Source: CADEEV01 sp964442185
Lineage (GTDB): Bacteria > Acidobacteriota > Vicinamibacteria > Fen-336
Direction of reading: 5' to 3'
Length of the DNA stretch: 64,000 bases
NCBI GenBank assembly: GCA_964442185.1
Contig: CAYTWT010000257.1
Location: forward strand, 100,068-164,067
This document shows, in pieces, positions 33,807-42,705 of the stretch. Numbering within the stretch: the first letter of the stretch is position 1; every line of letters begins with the position of its first letter. Under the pieces are notes generated by a model, which saw nothing but the letters and a program-made list of their open reading frames with translations, was not told the origin of the DNA and did not search any database. The position numbers and the translations under genes are program-made.

Positions 33807-36355
33807 CAGTGGTTCGCCGTGAGGCGCAGGCGATCCAGCATCACGCCCAGATCGCGCGTGTCCGTAGCCCCGGGCAGGACGTTGGCTGGCCGCCAAGCGT
33901 TCACGTCGAAGCGCAGCACCGGTGGACCAGGGGGGAGCGTCTCGGGCAGCCGCAAGGAGTATTCGTCGAACCCGGTCGTCGGCGTGAAGGCGCCGAGCTC
34001 GGCGCCCGAGAGTGAAGCTCGCACCACTGCAGGCTTGAGGTCCGGGCGTGCTCCTGCAGCGGCTGTGACCACGAGTGTGTCGCCACCCCTTGCGCCGGGC
34101 AGGTAGACCGAGGCGCACGCCCCGGTCCAGCGAAACGTAAGGTCCCCGCCTCCCTCCTTGTCGAACAACCCCGAGACCTGGAAGTCATCGGAGCCGCCGA
34201 GGTCGACCTCGCGCAACGGCGGCACCTGGAGCTCTTCGGGCGGCACAACGCGCGAGACCGTGAAGTGCAGGGCGCGGAACTCGGGCCGCTCCGGCGGCCG
34301 GCCGTAGGCACGCTCCCACTCGTAGGTTCCGAAGGAGTAATTCTCGACGCGCTCCAGGAACAAGCCGCACAGGTCAGTGCGGTAAGTGTGGACAAAATAC
34401 AGGTTGCGATAAACGGGGCGCCAACTCGTCACGAGATGCCGCAATTTCTCGGGATCCGGGTTGAAGCGTGCGAGCTCGAGCACGCTCACTCCGTGGACGG
34501 CCCACAAGGGCAGCGACAGCAGGTGAATGCTCTGGACCTGCTCGAAGATCACGATGTCGTCGGGCCCGAAGCGTCGCGCTACGTCGTCGACGAAGCGCAC
34601 GGCGTTCTTCCAATCCGTGAAGCCCGCGATGCGGGCCGTGTCTCGAGCGAAGGCAAGCAGCAGTGCCAGCGCGAGCGCGCCGGCGGCCACGCGCCGTAGC
34701 CCGCCCCGGCCCGCGAGGCGCACCAGGAAGAAGGCCGCGAGGCCGAGCAGGCACGGCAGGATCACCGGCACGAAGCGGCGCAAGGCGAAGTAGTAGTCGT
34801 TGTAGATGCGGATCTTGTAGAAGTAGAAGCTCGAGAAGGAGAGTGCCGCGAGCAAGAAGAACAGATAGCGTCCGCGAAACTGCCGAATCGCGAGCAGCAG
34901 GCCGAGGATCCCGAGGCCAAGCCCGAGCGGCGTCACGAACCAACCCAGCCTCACAAGCGACTGGGCGTCGTGGGCGGCGAGCCGCGAGAAGCCCAGCCTG
35001 CCGAGCACTCCGGCATCCTGCCAGGCGAGAGCGGGATCATTGCCGTCGGCGCCGGCCCAGGCGGAGAACAACGGCCGGACGAAGTAGGCGTAGGCCGCGA
35101 CGAAAACGACCAGAGCCATCGCGCCCGAGCGCAGCCTCTCGGTGCGGCCCTCGAGCCAGAGCACCAGGCGCGGGCCATAGCGACTCGCGGCCAGCATGAA
35201 GCCGAGCGCCAGAACGCCGCAGGCGATCCACACCGCCGGCGGCTGCCGCCAGTACGGACGCGACGCGATGTTGTCGATGTACTTCCGCGCGAACAGGGCG
35301 GCGTGCAGAGCGGCGTGGGCCAACAGGGCCGCCAGCGGAACGAGCGCGGCCGCGGCTCTTCGCCAGGGCAGATCGCCATGGGCGCGCCGGATCAGCACGT
35401 AGAGCGCGAGCGGCGCCAGCAGCAGCACGCTGTCGATGCGGACCAGCAGCGACAGGCCGAGTGCCAACCCGAAGAGGGCGCCGAAGAATGGCGACGCGCG
35501 CTCCTCCCAGTGCGCCAGCCCCAGCAGAGCGACGAAGACGAGGAACTGCGAGACGGGCTCGGACACCGGATAACGCGCGAACCAGACCTGCATGACGTTG
35601 CTGGCGAGCAGCAGCGCGCCCAGCAGCGCCGTGGCATCGCCGAACAGGCGCCGCATCGCCAGGAAGAAGCCGAGCGTGCCGAGGATCCCGAAGACCGGAG
35701 GCGTCGCGAGCGCGCCCTTCACGCCCATGGCCTGGAACAAGAAAGCCCCGAAGGCGGGAAACAGGTGGAAGAACTCGGGGAAGACGCGGCCCGACTCCGG
35801 ACGCTCCAGGGGGAAGCCCATGAAGCGGCCCCAGTTGAAGTCGGGGCTCCCGGGGTTGCGATAGAACAGCTCGACGTCCTGCTTCGGGATCGAGAGCACG
35901 GCAGGGTCGGTGTAGGCAATCCCGCCCGTGCGCGCGATCAAGCCCATGGCGCCGATGTAGGTGCCCGGATCGCGTCCACCTAGCAGGTACTCGCCGGGTC
36001 GCGCCTGCATGCCAAAGGCGAGCAACAGCACGATCAGGGCGGGAGCGGCATCCGTAGCCGAACCAAGGCGCGGGAACGGCGCCGCGAGCCGGCGCCTCCC
36101 GAAAACCAGCGCCGCGAGGCTCGCCGCGCCGAGAATCGCGGCCGCGCTGACGAGCGAGAAGCGCCCCATCTCCGCGAGCACCAGCCCGACCCACGACGCG
36201 GCCATGACGCTGACCGCGACCGACAGGAACAGCGCCTCGTCGAGGCGCAGCGCATCCCTCTCGCGTTTGCCCAGCAGCGCCAGGAAGACGAGGCCGGGAA
36301 CGACGAATAGAAAGAGCCCGGCCACCGTCGCCGTGGCGGGGTCGACCAGATTCAC
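33806..36355 (-). CDS. Large membrane glycosyltransferase-like protein with C-terminal beta domain
   Basis: An 849-residue protein with an N-terminal block of about fifteen hydrophobic helices (to about residue 570) and a soluble C-terminal part. EYLLGGRDPGTYIGAMGLIA near residue 125 is an acidic loop in the position expected for a GT-C catalytic site, and YPVSEPVSQFLVFVALLGLA is a mid-membrane block seen in such proteins. The last ~150 residues are beta-rich, ending RFDVNAWRPANV and LGVMLDRLRLT; this ending resembles the N-terminal domain of the protein at 13986-15791. It overlaps the aminotransferase gene by 4 bases. Outer-face sugar transfer is inferred. Confidence 0.78.
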   Translation of the reverse strand: MNLVDPATATVAGLFLFVVPGLVFLALLGKRERDALRLDEALFLSVAVSVMAASWVGLVLAEMGRFSLVSAAAILGAASLAALVFGRRRLAAPFPRLGSATDAAPALIVLLLAFGMQARPGEYLLGGRDPGTYIGAMGLIARTGGIAYTDPAVLSIPKQDVELFYRNPGSPDFNWGRFMGFPLERPESGRVFPEFFHLFPAFGAFLFQAMGVKGALATPPVFGILGTLGFFLAMRRLFGDATALLGALLLASNVMQVWFARYPVSEPVSQFLVFVALLGLAHWEERASPFFGALFGLALGLSLLVRIDSVLLLAPLALYVLIRRAHGDLPWRRAAAALVPLAALLAHAALHAALFARKYIDNIASRPYWRQPPAVWIACGVLALGFMLAASRYGPRLVLWLEGRTERLRSGAMALVVFVAAYAYFVRPLFSAWAGADGNDPALAWQDAGVLGRLGFSRLAAHDAQSLVRLGWFVTPLGLGLGILGLLLAIRQFRGRYLFFLLAALSFSSFYFYKIRIYNDYYFALRRFVPVILPCLLGLAAFFLVRLAGRGGLRRVAAGALALALLLAFARDTARIAGFTDWKNAVRFVDDVARRFGPDDIVIFEQVQSIHLLSLPLWAVHGVSVLELARFNPDPEKLRHLVTSWRPVYRNLYFVHTYRTDLCGLFLERVENYSFGTYEWERAYGRPPERPEFRALHFTVSRVVPPEELQVPPLREVDLGGSDDFQVSGLFDKEGGGDLTFRWTGACASVYLPGARGGDTLVVTAAAGARPDLKPAVVRASLSGAELGAFTPTTGFDEYSLRLPETLPPGPPVLRFDVNAWRPANVLPGATDTRDLGVMLDRLRLTANH

Positions 36356-37467
36356 GCCGGCAGGGAGCGCAAGGCCTCCCGCAGCGCCGCCACCACGGCG
36401 CCCACCTGCGCGTCAGTCATTTCCGGATAGATCGGCAGCGAGAAGATCTCCCGTGCCGCCTGCTCGGCCACGGGCAGATCGCCCGGCTTCCCGCCCAGGG
36501 ATGCGAAGGCCGGTTGCAAGTGCAGCGGGATCGGGTAGTGGATCAGCGTGCCGACGCCACGCCCCTTCAAGGCGGCCATCAGCGAGTCGCGAAGTGCGTG
36601 GCGCACCACATACAGATGATAGACGGCGCGGGCGTACGGCTGTTCCTCGGGGAGCTGTAGCCCGATGCCCGCAAGGCCGTCCGCGTAAGCGGCGGCGATC
36701 TGCCGCCGCCTCCCGGTCCAGTTGGGCAGATGCCGGAGCTTCACGCGCAGGATCGCGGCCTGCATCTCGTCCAGGCGGCTGTTGATCCCGGAGAGCTCGT
36801 GCCGGTAGCGATCGCTCTGCCCGCCGTTTCTGAGCTGGCGGAGTCGCGGCGCGAGCGAGAGGTCGTTCACCAGCACGGCGCCGCCGTCTCCGAAGGCGCC
36901 CAGGTTCTTGGTCGGATAGTACGAATGCGTTCCGAGGGCGCCGAGCGTTCCGACCGTCTGACCCTTGTACTCCGCGCCGTGGGACTGGCAGGCGTCTTCG
37001 ACGACAACGAGACCACGCCGTTCGGCGCTCTCGAGGATCGGATCGAGGTCGACGGGGTGGCCGTAAAGGTGCACCGGGAGGATCGCCCTGGTGCGCTTCG
37101 TGATCGCCCGTTCGACCGCGCCGGGCGCGAGGTTCAGCGTCCTGGGATCGAGGTCGGCGAACACGGGCCGCGCCCCCGCCCGCTCGATGGCGAGGGCGGT
37201 AAACGCCGCTGAGAGCGGCGAAGTGACGACCTCGTCGCCGCGCCCCACGCCCGTGGCCTCGAGCGCCAACTGGATGGCCTCCGTTCCATTCGCCACCGCC
37301 ACCACGTCGGGGCAGCCCATCTGGGCCGCAAGCTCTCGTTCGAAGGCTTCATTCTCGGGACCGAGGATGAACCAGCCGGATTCCAGGACGCGCGCGATCG
37401 CGGCATCGATCTCGGCCCGGATCGGTGCCAGCTGGGCGCGGAAATCGCCGAACGGAACAGCGCTCAC
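36352..37467 (-). CDS. DegT/DnrJ/EryC1/StrS aminotransferase
   Basis: A 371-residue PLP-dependent sugar aminotransferase that forms amino-sugars from keto-sugar nucleotides. Block VAVANGTEAIQLALEATGVG binds phosphate, PVHLYGHPVDLDPI and VVEDACQSHGAEYKG (Asp158 at the PLP nitrogen) follow, and K187 in SYYPTKNLGAFGDGG forms the internal aldimine. It starts at GTG 37467 with a GTGA overlap to the epimerase gene. The epimerase/aminotransferase pair suggests local synthesis of an amino-deoxy sugar for the surface glycan; the same kind of pair (PseB/PseC) opens nonulosonate pathways but this epimerase lacks the usual Tyr (see that entry). Confidence 0.92.
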   Translation of the reverse strand: MSAVPFGDFRAQLAPIRAEIDAAIARVLESGWFILGPENEAFERELAAQMGCPDVVAVANGTEAIQLALEATGVGRGDEVVTSPLSAAFTALAIERAGARPVFADLDPRTLNLAPGAVERAITKRTRAILPVHLYGHPVDLDPILESAERRGLVVVEDACQSHGAEYKGQTVGTLGALGTHSYYPTKNLGAFGDGGAVLVNDLSLAPRLRQLRNGGQSDRYRHELSGINSRLDEMQAAILRVKLRHLPNWTGRRRQIAAAYADGLAGIGLQLPEEQPYARAVYHLYVVRHALRDSLMAALKGRGVGTLIHYPIPLHLQPAFASLGGKPGDLPVAEQAAREIFSLPIYPEMTDAQVGAVVAALREALRSLPA

Positions 37468-38459
37468 AGGTAGTGCTGCTTGTGGGCGCGATAGTAGGCG
37501 ATGGTCTTTTCCAGGCCTTCGCGCAGACCGATGCGGGGCTTCCAGCCCAGCGCCGCATGGATCCGCGAGGCGTCGGCGTAGAAGTCGCCGATGTCGATGC
37601 GCTTCCGCTCGGGCGGAAACGGCGCCAGGCGCAGCGAGCCCTGGCCCGCGATCTCGATCATCAGCTTCGCCAGATCGGCGAGCGAAACCGGCGCCTCGCC
37701 ACCGAGGTTGAAGACCTGGCCGTCGGCGGCCTGCATCGCCCCCGCACGCAAGAACGCATCGACCACGTCGTCGATGTAGTCGAAATCGCGGCGCTGGCTG
37801 CCGTCGCCGAACAACTGGATCTCCTCGCCCAAGCTCACCTGGCGCACGAACCAGCCGATGAAGCCCTGGCGATTGTGGCGGATCAACTGGCGCGGACCGT
37901 AGCTGTTGGTGAGCCGCAACGAGGTGGTGCGGATGCCGTACACCGAGTGGTACACGAGGTGATACATCTCGCCCGAGATCTTGTTGATGCCATTCACGTC
38001 GATGGGCTGGAGCGGATGGGTTTCGTCGACGGGCAGTCGTTGGGGCTTTCCGTAGACCTGGCGGGTTCCCGCGTAGACGATCTTGAGGCCCGGGTTGCCC
38101 TTGCGCACGGCCTCGAGGATCGACAACTGGCTCCGGCAGTTGATCTCCAGGTCGGTGAACGGGTCCGTCATCGAATCGATGTGGCTCACCTGGCCCGCCA
38201 GGTTGAAGAGCAGCTCCTGGCCGAGTACCAGGTACTCCATGCCGTGGCCCCGAACGTCGGCGACGTTGATGCGGAGCTTGTCCTCGTAGCCTGCGAGGTT
38301 GAAGAGATTCCCGCCGTAGTCGGGGAGCAGGCTGTCGACCGCGGTGACGTCGGCGCCCAGATCGGCGAGCGTCCGGCACAGGTTCGAACCGATGAACCCG
38401 AGGCCGCCCGTGACCAGGACCTTGCGACCCCGGTAGAAATCGCGATGCGCCTCGCTCAA
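37464..38459 (-). CDS. SDR sugar-nucleotide epimerase/dehydratase with altered catalytic Tyr
   Basis: A 331-residue extended SDR. VLVTGGLGFIGSNLCRTLAD (GGxGxxG at 18-24) binds NAD, Asp42 holds its ribose and YAGTRQVYG sits at the Ser/Thr position. The catalytic region reads DVNGINKISGEMYHLVYH: Lys160 is present but the place of Tyr in Y-x3-K is Asn156. Downstream SLRLTNSYGPRQ and LFGDGSQRRDFDYIDDVVDA are normal family blocks. The start is TTG 38459 (TTGA overlap); extension upstream enters the GT2 gene. It may still work with another base, or be a specialised member. It pairs with the DegT aminotransferase. Confidence 0.82.
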   Translation of the reverse strand: MSEAHRDFYRGRKVLVTGGLGFIGSNLCRTLADLGADVTAVDSLLPDYGGNLFNLAGYEDKLRINVADVRGHGMEYLVLGQELLFNLAGQVSHIDSMTDPFTDLEINCRSQLSILEAVRKGNPGLKIVYAGTRQVYGKPQRLPVDETHPLQPIDVNGINKISGEMYHLVYHSVYGIRTTSLRLTNSYGPRQLIRHNRQGFIGWFVRQVSLGEEIQLFGDGSQRRDFDYIDDVVDAFLRAGAMQAADGQVFNLGGEAPVSLADLAKLMIEIAGQGSLRLAPFPPERKRIDIGDFYADASRIHAALGWKPRIGLREGLEKTIAYYRAHKQHYL

Positions 38460-39202
38460 CGCCGCCCCGCGGCGGCCTGGGCGGCGGGGGCCTTCAAGTG
38501 TTCCTTCCTCACCACCAGCTCGAACCACAGCCGAGTCAGATCGACGAGCGTACGCGCGACGCGCGAGAAGTTGAAGAACTGGCTCTTGCCGTGGGAGCGG
38601 TGGTAGTGGTGCACGGGCACTTGCGCGATTCTAAAACCATGGTCCTGGACCTTCTTCATGAGCTCGACGCAGATCACGCCCGAGCTGCGCGTCAGGGTCA
38701 CCTTTCGGAAGATATCGCGTCGCATCAGGCGGAAGTCGCAGTCCACGTCCCGCAACCGCAGCCCGAACACGCTCCGCACGAACCAGTGATAGACGCGGCC
38801 GATCACGATCCGGTGCAGCGGATCGGAGCGGCCGATCTTGTAGCCGTTCACGAAATCGACGTCTGGGCCGAAGGCCTGGTAGAGTCTGGTCATCTCGCGC
38901 GGGTCGTACTGGGCGTCGCCGTCGGTGTAGAAGACCAGCTCCTTCGAGGCGGCTTCGAAGCCGCTGCGCAGCGCCCCGCCGTAGCCCCGGTTCTTCACGT
39001 GGTGAACGACCTTGAGCCATGGGAAGTGCTGGACCATCTCGTCCAGTAGCGCGCCCGTGTGGTCAGGGCCGCCGTCGTCGATCACGATCACCTCGTAGTC
39101 GTCGGCGATGCTGCGTGCCGTCATGTGGGCCGCGAGGCAGAGGCTCGCGATGGTGGCGGCGTCGTTGTAGGCGGGAAAGAAGATGGAGAGTGAGGGCTTC
39201 AC
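38456..39202 (-). CDS. GT2 family glycosyltransferase, DPM1-like without membrane tail
   Basis: A 248-residue GT2 enzyme. LSIFFPAYNDAATIASLCLA, VIVIDDGGPDHTG (donor site), NRGYGGALRSGFEAA and VFYTDGDAQYDP (metal-binding acidic block) are all present, then DVDCDFRLMRRDIF as in polyprenyl-phosphate glycosyltransferases. It has no clear C-terminal membrane helices, unlike the copies at 13096, 41857 and 42698. The start is GTG 39202. A 54-base gap separates it from the upstream membrane protein gene. A polyprenyl-phosphate sugar product is likely but not certain. Confidence 0.88.
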   Translation of the reverse strand: MKPSLSIFFPAYNDAATIASLCLAAHMTARSIADDYEVIVIDDGGPDHTGALLDEMVQHFPWLKVVHHVKNRGYGGALRSGFEAASKELVFYTDGDAQYDPREMTRLYQAFGPDVDFVNGYKIGRSDPLHRIVIGRVYHWFVRSVFGLRLRDVDCDFRLMRRDIFRKVTLTRSSGVICVELMKKVQDHGFRIAQVPVHHYHRSHGKSQFFNFSRVARTLVDLTRLWFELVVRKEHLKAPAAQAAAGRR

Positions 39203-39256
39203 GGGAAGAGCACGCCTTTATGGAAAAAAGACGCTAACACGCGCGCTCTTTCGGGG
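39203..39256 (-). promoter_or_regulatory. Short gap in the second glycan run
   Basis: This 54-base gap is the only one in the run from 43651 to 31409. On the minus strand it contains a run of six T after a GC-rich stretch (about 39225-39240) but no strong stem, followed by CATAAA (about 39216-39221), which could be a weak -10 for the GT2 gene. Evidence for either a terminator or a promoter is weak. Confidence 0.2.
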
Positions 39257-41860
39257 TCAAACACGCCGCACCAGCAGGCTCGCAAGGCCCAGGCCCGCCA
39301 CGCCGGCGAGGCCGAGGCCGACCATGAACCCGGGTGGCCGATGCCGAAGCTGCACGCGGTGCGTCCCAGGCCTGAGAACCACGCCCAGAGAGGCCTGGTT
39401 CACGCGCAGCAGAGGCGCCGACGTGTCGTCGAGTGAAGCGCTCCAGCCGGGATCCCAGCTCTCGGCGATCACCAGCACACCCGGACCCTCGGCGCGCACT
39501 TCGAGCGAGGAAGCCGAGGCGCTCACGACCGCGGCGCGCGAGGCGCGCCCGTCCGTGGGAAGGACGATGCCCGTGACATCGGAAGCGCTCACCAGCGCCT
39601 CGCGGCGGAGATCGATGCCAGCCGTTTCGGGGATGCGCAGGTTTTCCACGACCGCGACATCCGTAGGCAAGACACGGAGCGACTCGACGACGTAGGCGCG
39701 TCCCTGCCCGCCGACGACTTCGTAGAGCCGGACCGACGGTGTCGCCGCCAGCTCGCGCAGGTGAGCTTCGTCGCTGACGTAGCCGCTCGCCAGTGATACC
39801 GGCGTGTAGCGTCCGGTGGCCGTATCCAGCAGCGCCATTCGCGCGAGCGTGAGCCGGCCACGGCCGGGTCCCCGGACGACGCGCACGCTGTCGACGTAGA
39901 AGCGCGAGGGCAGACGCAGGATGCCGAGATAGCGGTGCGCCGTGAAACCTCCAGGCCCGCGCCAACTTTCGAGGAGCGGGGCACGCTCATGGCGGACCAG
40001 CGGCCGGACATCGGCGCGATCGAAGGCCCATTCGGCGGTCTCGAGGCCGGCGCGCAGCGGCAGGCGTGCCTCGCGACCGGAGGCGAGTCGTACCCGCACT
40101 TCCGCAACGACTTCACCTTGCTCCAGCTCGACCGCGTCGGAAAGCCAGGACCCAAAGCGCAGCTCGGTGGCGGCGCTGAGCGGGACCGGGAAGGTGCGGC
40201 TCTCGCCAGGGCCGAGCACGAGGTCCAGGGTGTCGCCCAGGCCCCAACCGTCCGGCTCGGCGCGCAGCGCTGAGGAAGGCACCTGGAGCAGCCGCACGCC
40301 CTGTGCCGACAGCCGCGCCGGCTGCGAGCGCAAGAAGCCGCCGCTGAGCGTACCGCCCACCCCCATGCCATCCCAGGCAGCGCGGGTTCGCAGCGGGACC
40401 ATCGGGTCGTAGCCCCCCGCGCTGCGCCGGCCACGCAGCGAGCCCAGGTTGCCGAAAGCGAGGTCGAGGGCCTCGAGGGCTGGCCAAGCGCGCGTCAAGC
40501 TCAGCACGCGTTCGCCCACGAGCGCCCCCATCGCGTGTTCGAGCGAGGCGCTCGTCGGCGTGCCGGCCTCGAGAACGCTGCGTGTCGGCGCGCTGTTCCA
40601 CAGCCCGCGAGCATGGGGCTGAAGGAAGAAGGCCGCAGTGAAGGGTAGCAGCCACACGGCGGCGACGCCGGGCTGGGGCGAGCCGGCGAGCGTGAAGTAC
40701 AGGATCATCGCCAGCGCCAGAACCCCCACGGCTCCCGCGAGCGTATCGGGGAGCGGTCCGAGTATGGCTGCCGAAACCGCCAGCCCCGCGCACGAGGCCA
40801 GCGAGGCAAACAGCGTATAGGCTCGCAGACGCCGACCGAGCCCCTCGCGCCGTTCGGACCACTGCGCCGACAGCGACAAACCGGCCAGCACCGCCAGGGA
40901 CAGATCGAAGACGAGCGCCAGCGCCCCCGGCGCCGAGAGCGGCCCGCGTCCAAACTGCAAGGCGAGGCACAACCCGAGCGCCACGCCGAAGACGCGCACC
41001 GGCGTCTGCGTCAGCAGCAGCGGCAGCGCTGCGAGCGCGAACGCGGGCGCGGGTGAGTGGGAGACGTAGCGCAGGACGAGGCCGGTGAGGCCCGGGACGC
41101 CGGCCGACTCGGTCGGAAGCCCAGTCAGCGCCCGGCCTGCCTCTCGGGCCGCCAAAAGCGAGGGCAGCAACTGGGGTGCGGCGAGCAGGAAGCCGGCGCC
41201 GACCACGAGCAGGGACGTGAGGACGCGCGGTCGCGCGCCCGAGCCCCGAAACAAATGGCCCACGGCGAGCCGACCCACGACGAGCGCGAGCCCAGCGCGC
41301 CCGGCTTCGGGCGAGCCGGACAAGAACAACAGCGCGAGCGCGATGGCGAGCCCTGCGCTGCGCCGAGCGGTCGTCGCACGCATATGCCCCTCGGCCGCGA
41401 GCAACACGAGCGGCAGAAGTGGCGCGGCGACGATCGTGGCCGCGTCGTCCAGGTGCCCCACGAGATAGGGGCCAAGGCCGAAGCACAAGCCACCCACGTA
41501 CGCGCCGATGCGATTTGTGCCGAGCCCTCGCAGATACACGAAGGTCAGCACCGCCGCCGCCGCCAGCGACGCGGTCAGCAGCAGTTGAAACGCGTCGAAA
41601 GGCGGCAGCCACGCGAGCGCCAGCATCGGCGGATACAGCGCGCCGGGCCGGTACGCAGCCAGCAGTGGAGCGCCCGAGAAGATGGCACCGTTCCAGCTCG
41701 GCAGTTCGCCGTGGCGAAAGGCCTGCCACACGGCGGCGCGCAGGGGGAAGTGCAGGAATGCCCCGTCCCCGGGACTCACGATACGGCCTTCCAGCAGCGG
41801 CGGCGAGAGCGCTATGACCGGCGCCAGGGCCAGGAGGGCGAGGACCAGCCTCTCCCTCAC
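39257..41860 (-). CDS. YfhO-like large membrane protein
   Basis: An 867-residue polytopic protein resembling the YfhO family, putative GT-C glycosyltransferases of Gram-positive lipoteichoic acid glycosylation and similar processes. The N-terminus has a signal-anchor helix and the loop EGRIVSPGDGAFLHFPLRAA, then RHGELPSWNGAIFSGAPLLA and RPGALYPPMLALAW, the typical first-loop pattern with acidic residues. About twelve helices are followed by a long beta-rich extracytoplasmic region (about 440-830) and one last helix (FMVGLGLAGVAGLGLASLLV). It overlaps the next GT2 gene by 4 bases, suggesting that GT2 supplies its lipid-sugar donor. Confidence 0.78.
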   Translation of the reverse strand: MRERLVLALLALAPVIALSPPLLEGRIVSPGDGAFLHFPLRAAVWQAFRHGELPSWNGAIFSGAPLLAAYRPGALYPPMLALAWLPPFDAFQLLLTASLAAAAVLTFVYLRGLGTNRIGAYVGGLCFGLGPYLVGHLDDAATIVAAPLLPLVLLAAEGHMRATTARRSAGLAIALALLFLSGSPEAGRAGLALVVGRLAVGHLFRGSGARPRVLTSLLVVGAGFLLAAPQLLPSLLAAREAGRALTGLPTESAGVPGLTGLVLRYVSHSPAPAFALAALPLLLTQTPVRVFGVALGLCLALQFGRGPLSAPGALALVFDLSLAVLAGLSLSAQWSERREGLGRRLRAYTLFASLASCAGLAVSAAILGPLPDTLAGAVGVLALAMILYFTLAGSPQPGVAAVWLLPFTAAFFLQPHARGLWNSAPTRSVLEAGTPTSASLEHAMGALVGERVLSLTRAWPALEALDLAFGNLGSLRGRRSAGGYDPMVPLRTRAAWDGMGVGGTLSGGFLRSQPARLSAQGVRLLQVPSSALRAEPDGWGLGDTLDLVLGPGESRTFPVPLSAATELRFGSWLSDAVELEQGEVVAEVRVRLASGREARLPLRAGLETAEWAFDRADVRPLVRHERAPLLESWRGPGGFTAHRYLGILRLPSRFYVDSVRVVRGPGRGRLTLARMALLDTATGRYTPVSLASGYVSDEAHLRELAATPSVRLYEVVGGQGRAYVVESLRVLPTDVAVVENLRIPETAGIDLRREALVSASDVTGIVLPTDGRASRAAVVSASASSLEVRAEGPGVLVIAESWDPGWSASLDDTSAPLLRVNQASLGVVLRPGTHRVQLRHRPPGFMVGLGLAGVAGLGLASLLVRRV

Positions 41861-42705
41861 TTACGATCCTGTCCCGCCGCGATCTGCTCCGAGATGAGCC
41901 CGAACAGGAAGACCACTACCGCCAGCTGGATCAGCAGCGCCGAGCCCATCGGGATCTTGCCGCGGTTCGCCACGTTCCAGGCGCCGTAGGCTGCGCCCAA
42001 CACGAAGGCCAGGGCGCTTACCGGGAAGAACACGCGCAGCGGGCTGTAGAGCGTGACGATCTTGAGAATGATGAGCAGGAAGCGCGTCCCGTCGCGCAGC
42101 ACTCTGACCTTGCTCGTGCCCACGCGCGGGCGCGCCCGGACCCTGACGAAATCCACAGACAGCCCTGCCTTGAGGAACGCGAGGCAGGACGTGGTTGGAT
42201 AGGAGAAACCGTTGGGAAGCAGGGGCAGGATCTCGAGCAGCCGTTCACGGCGCGCCGCGCGGAAGCCGGAGGTGAGATCGGGGATCGGCCGCCCCGTGAG
42301 CCAGGAGGCGAGCGCCTTGAAGAGCGCGTTGCCGAGCGCGCGCGTGAAGGACTGGTCCTTCGACGCCCGGGCGCCGATCACCATGTCGAAGCTGCCGATG
42401 GGCCCGTAGATCGCAGGCGCCTCGCCGGGATCGTGTTGGCCGTCGGCATCCATCAGCAGCACGACCTCGCCGCGCGCCTCGCGGATCCCGGTCTTGACCG
42501 CAGCCCCGTTGCCCTTGTTGTAGGGGTGGCGAACCACGCGGGCGCCTGCAGCCGTCGCACGCGCGGCCGTCGCATCCGAAGAACCGTCGTCGACGACGAG
42601 AACCTCGCGGAAGCCACCCTCCAGCAGCGGCGCGAGCACGCCTGCGATGCCGTCCTCTTCATTGAAGGCGGGAATCACGACCGAGACGTCCTTCGCCTCA
42701 GCCAC
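41857..42705 (-). CDS. GT2 family polyprenyl-phosphate glycosyltransferase
   Basis: A 282-residue DPM1-like GT2. VSVVIPAFNEEDGIAGVLAP, VLVVDDGSSDAT, NKGNGAAVKTGIREARGEVV and LLMDADGQHDPGEA (acidic block) are followed by DLTSGFRAARRERLLEILPL. Two C-terminal hydrophobic helices (about 222-245 and 253-275) anchor it to the membrane. It overlaps the YfhO-like gene by 4 bases and the following GT2 by 8 bases. It likely makes a lipid-phosphate sugar used by the adjacent YfhO-like protein. Confidence 0.9.
   Translation of the reverse strand: MAEAKDVSVVIPAFNEEDGIAGVLAPLLEGGFREVLVVDDGSSDATAARATAAGARVVRHPYNKGNGAAVKTGIREARGEVVLLMDADGQHDPGEAPAIYGPIGSFDMVIGARASKDQSFTRALGNALFKALASWLTGRPIPDLTSGFRAARRERLLEILPLLPNGFSYPTTSCLAFLKAGLSVDFVRVRARPRVGTSKVRVLRDGTRFLLIILKIVTLYSPLRVFFPVSALAFVLGAAYGAWNVANRGKIPMGSALLIQLAVVVFLFGLISEQIAAGQDRK

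Noticed and set aside
39225..39245. A Rho-independent terminator after the YfhO-like gene
   Set aside because: There is a run of T but no stable stem before it, and the next gene follows within 54 bases in the same direction.
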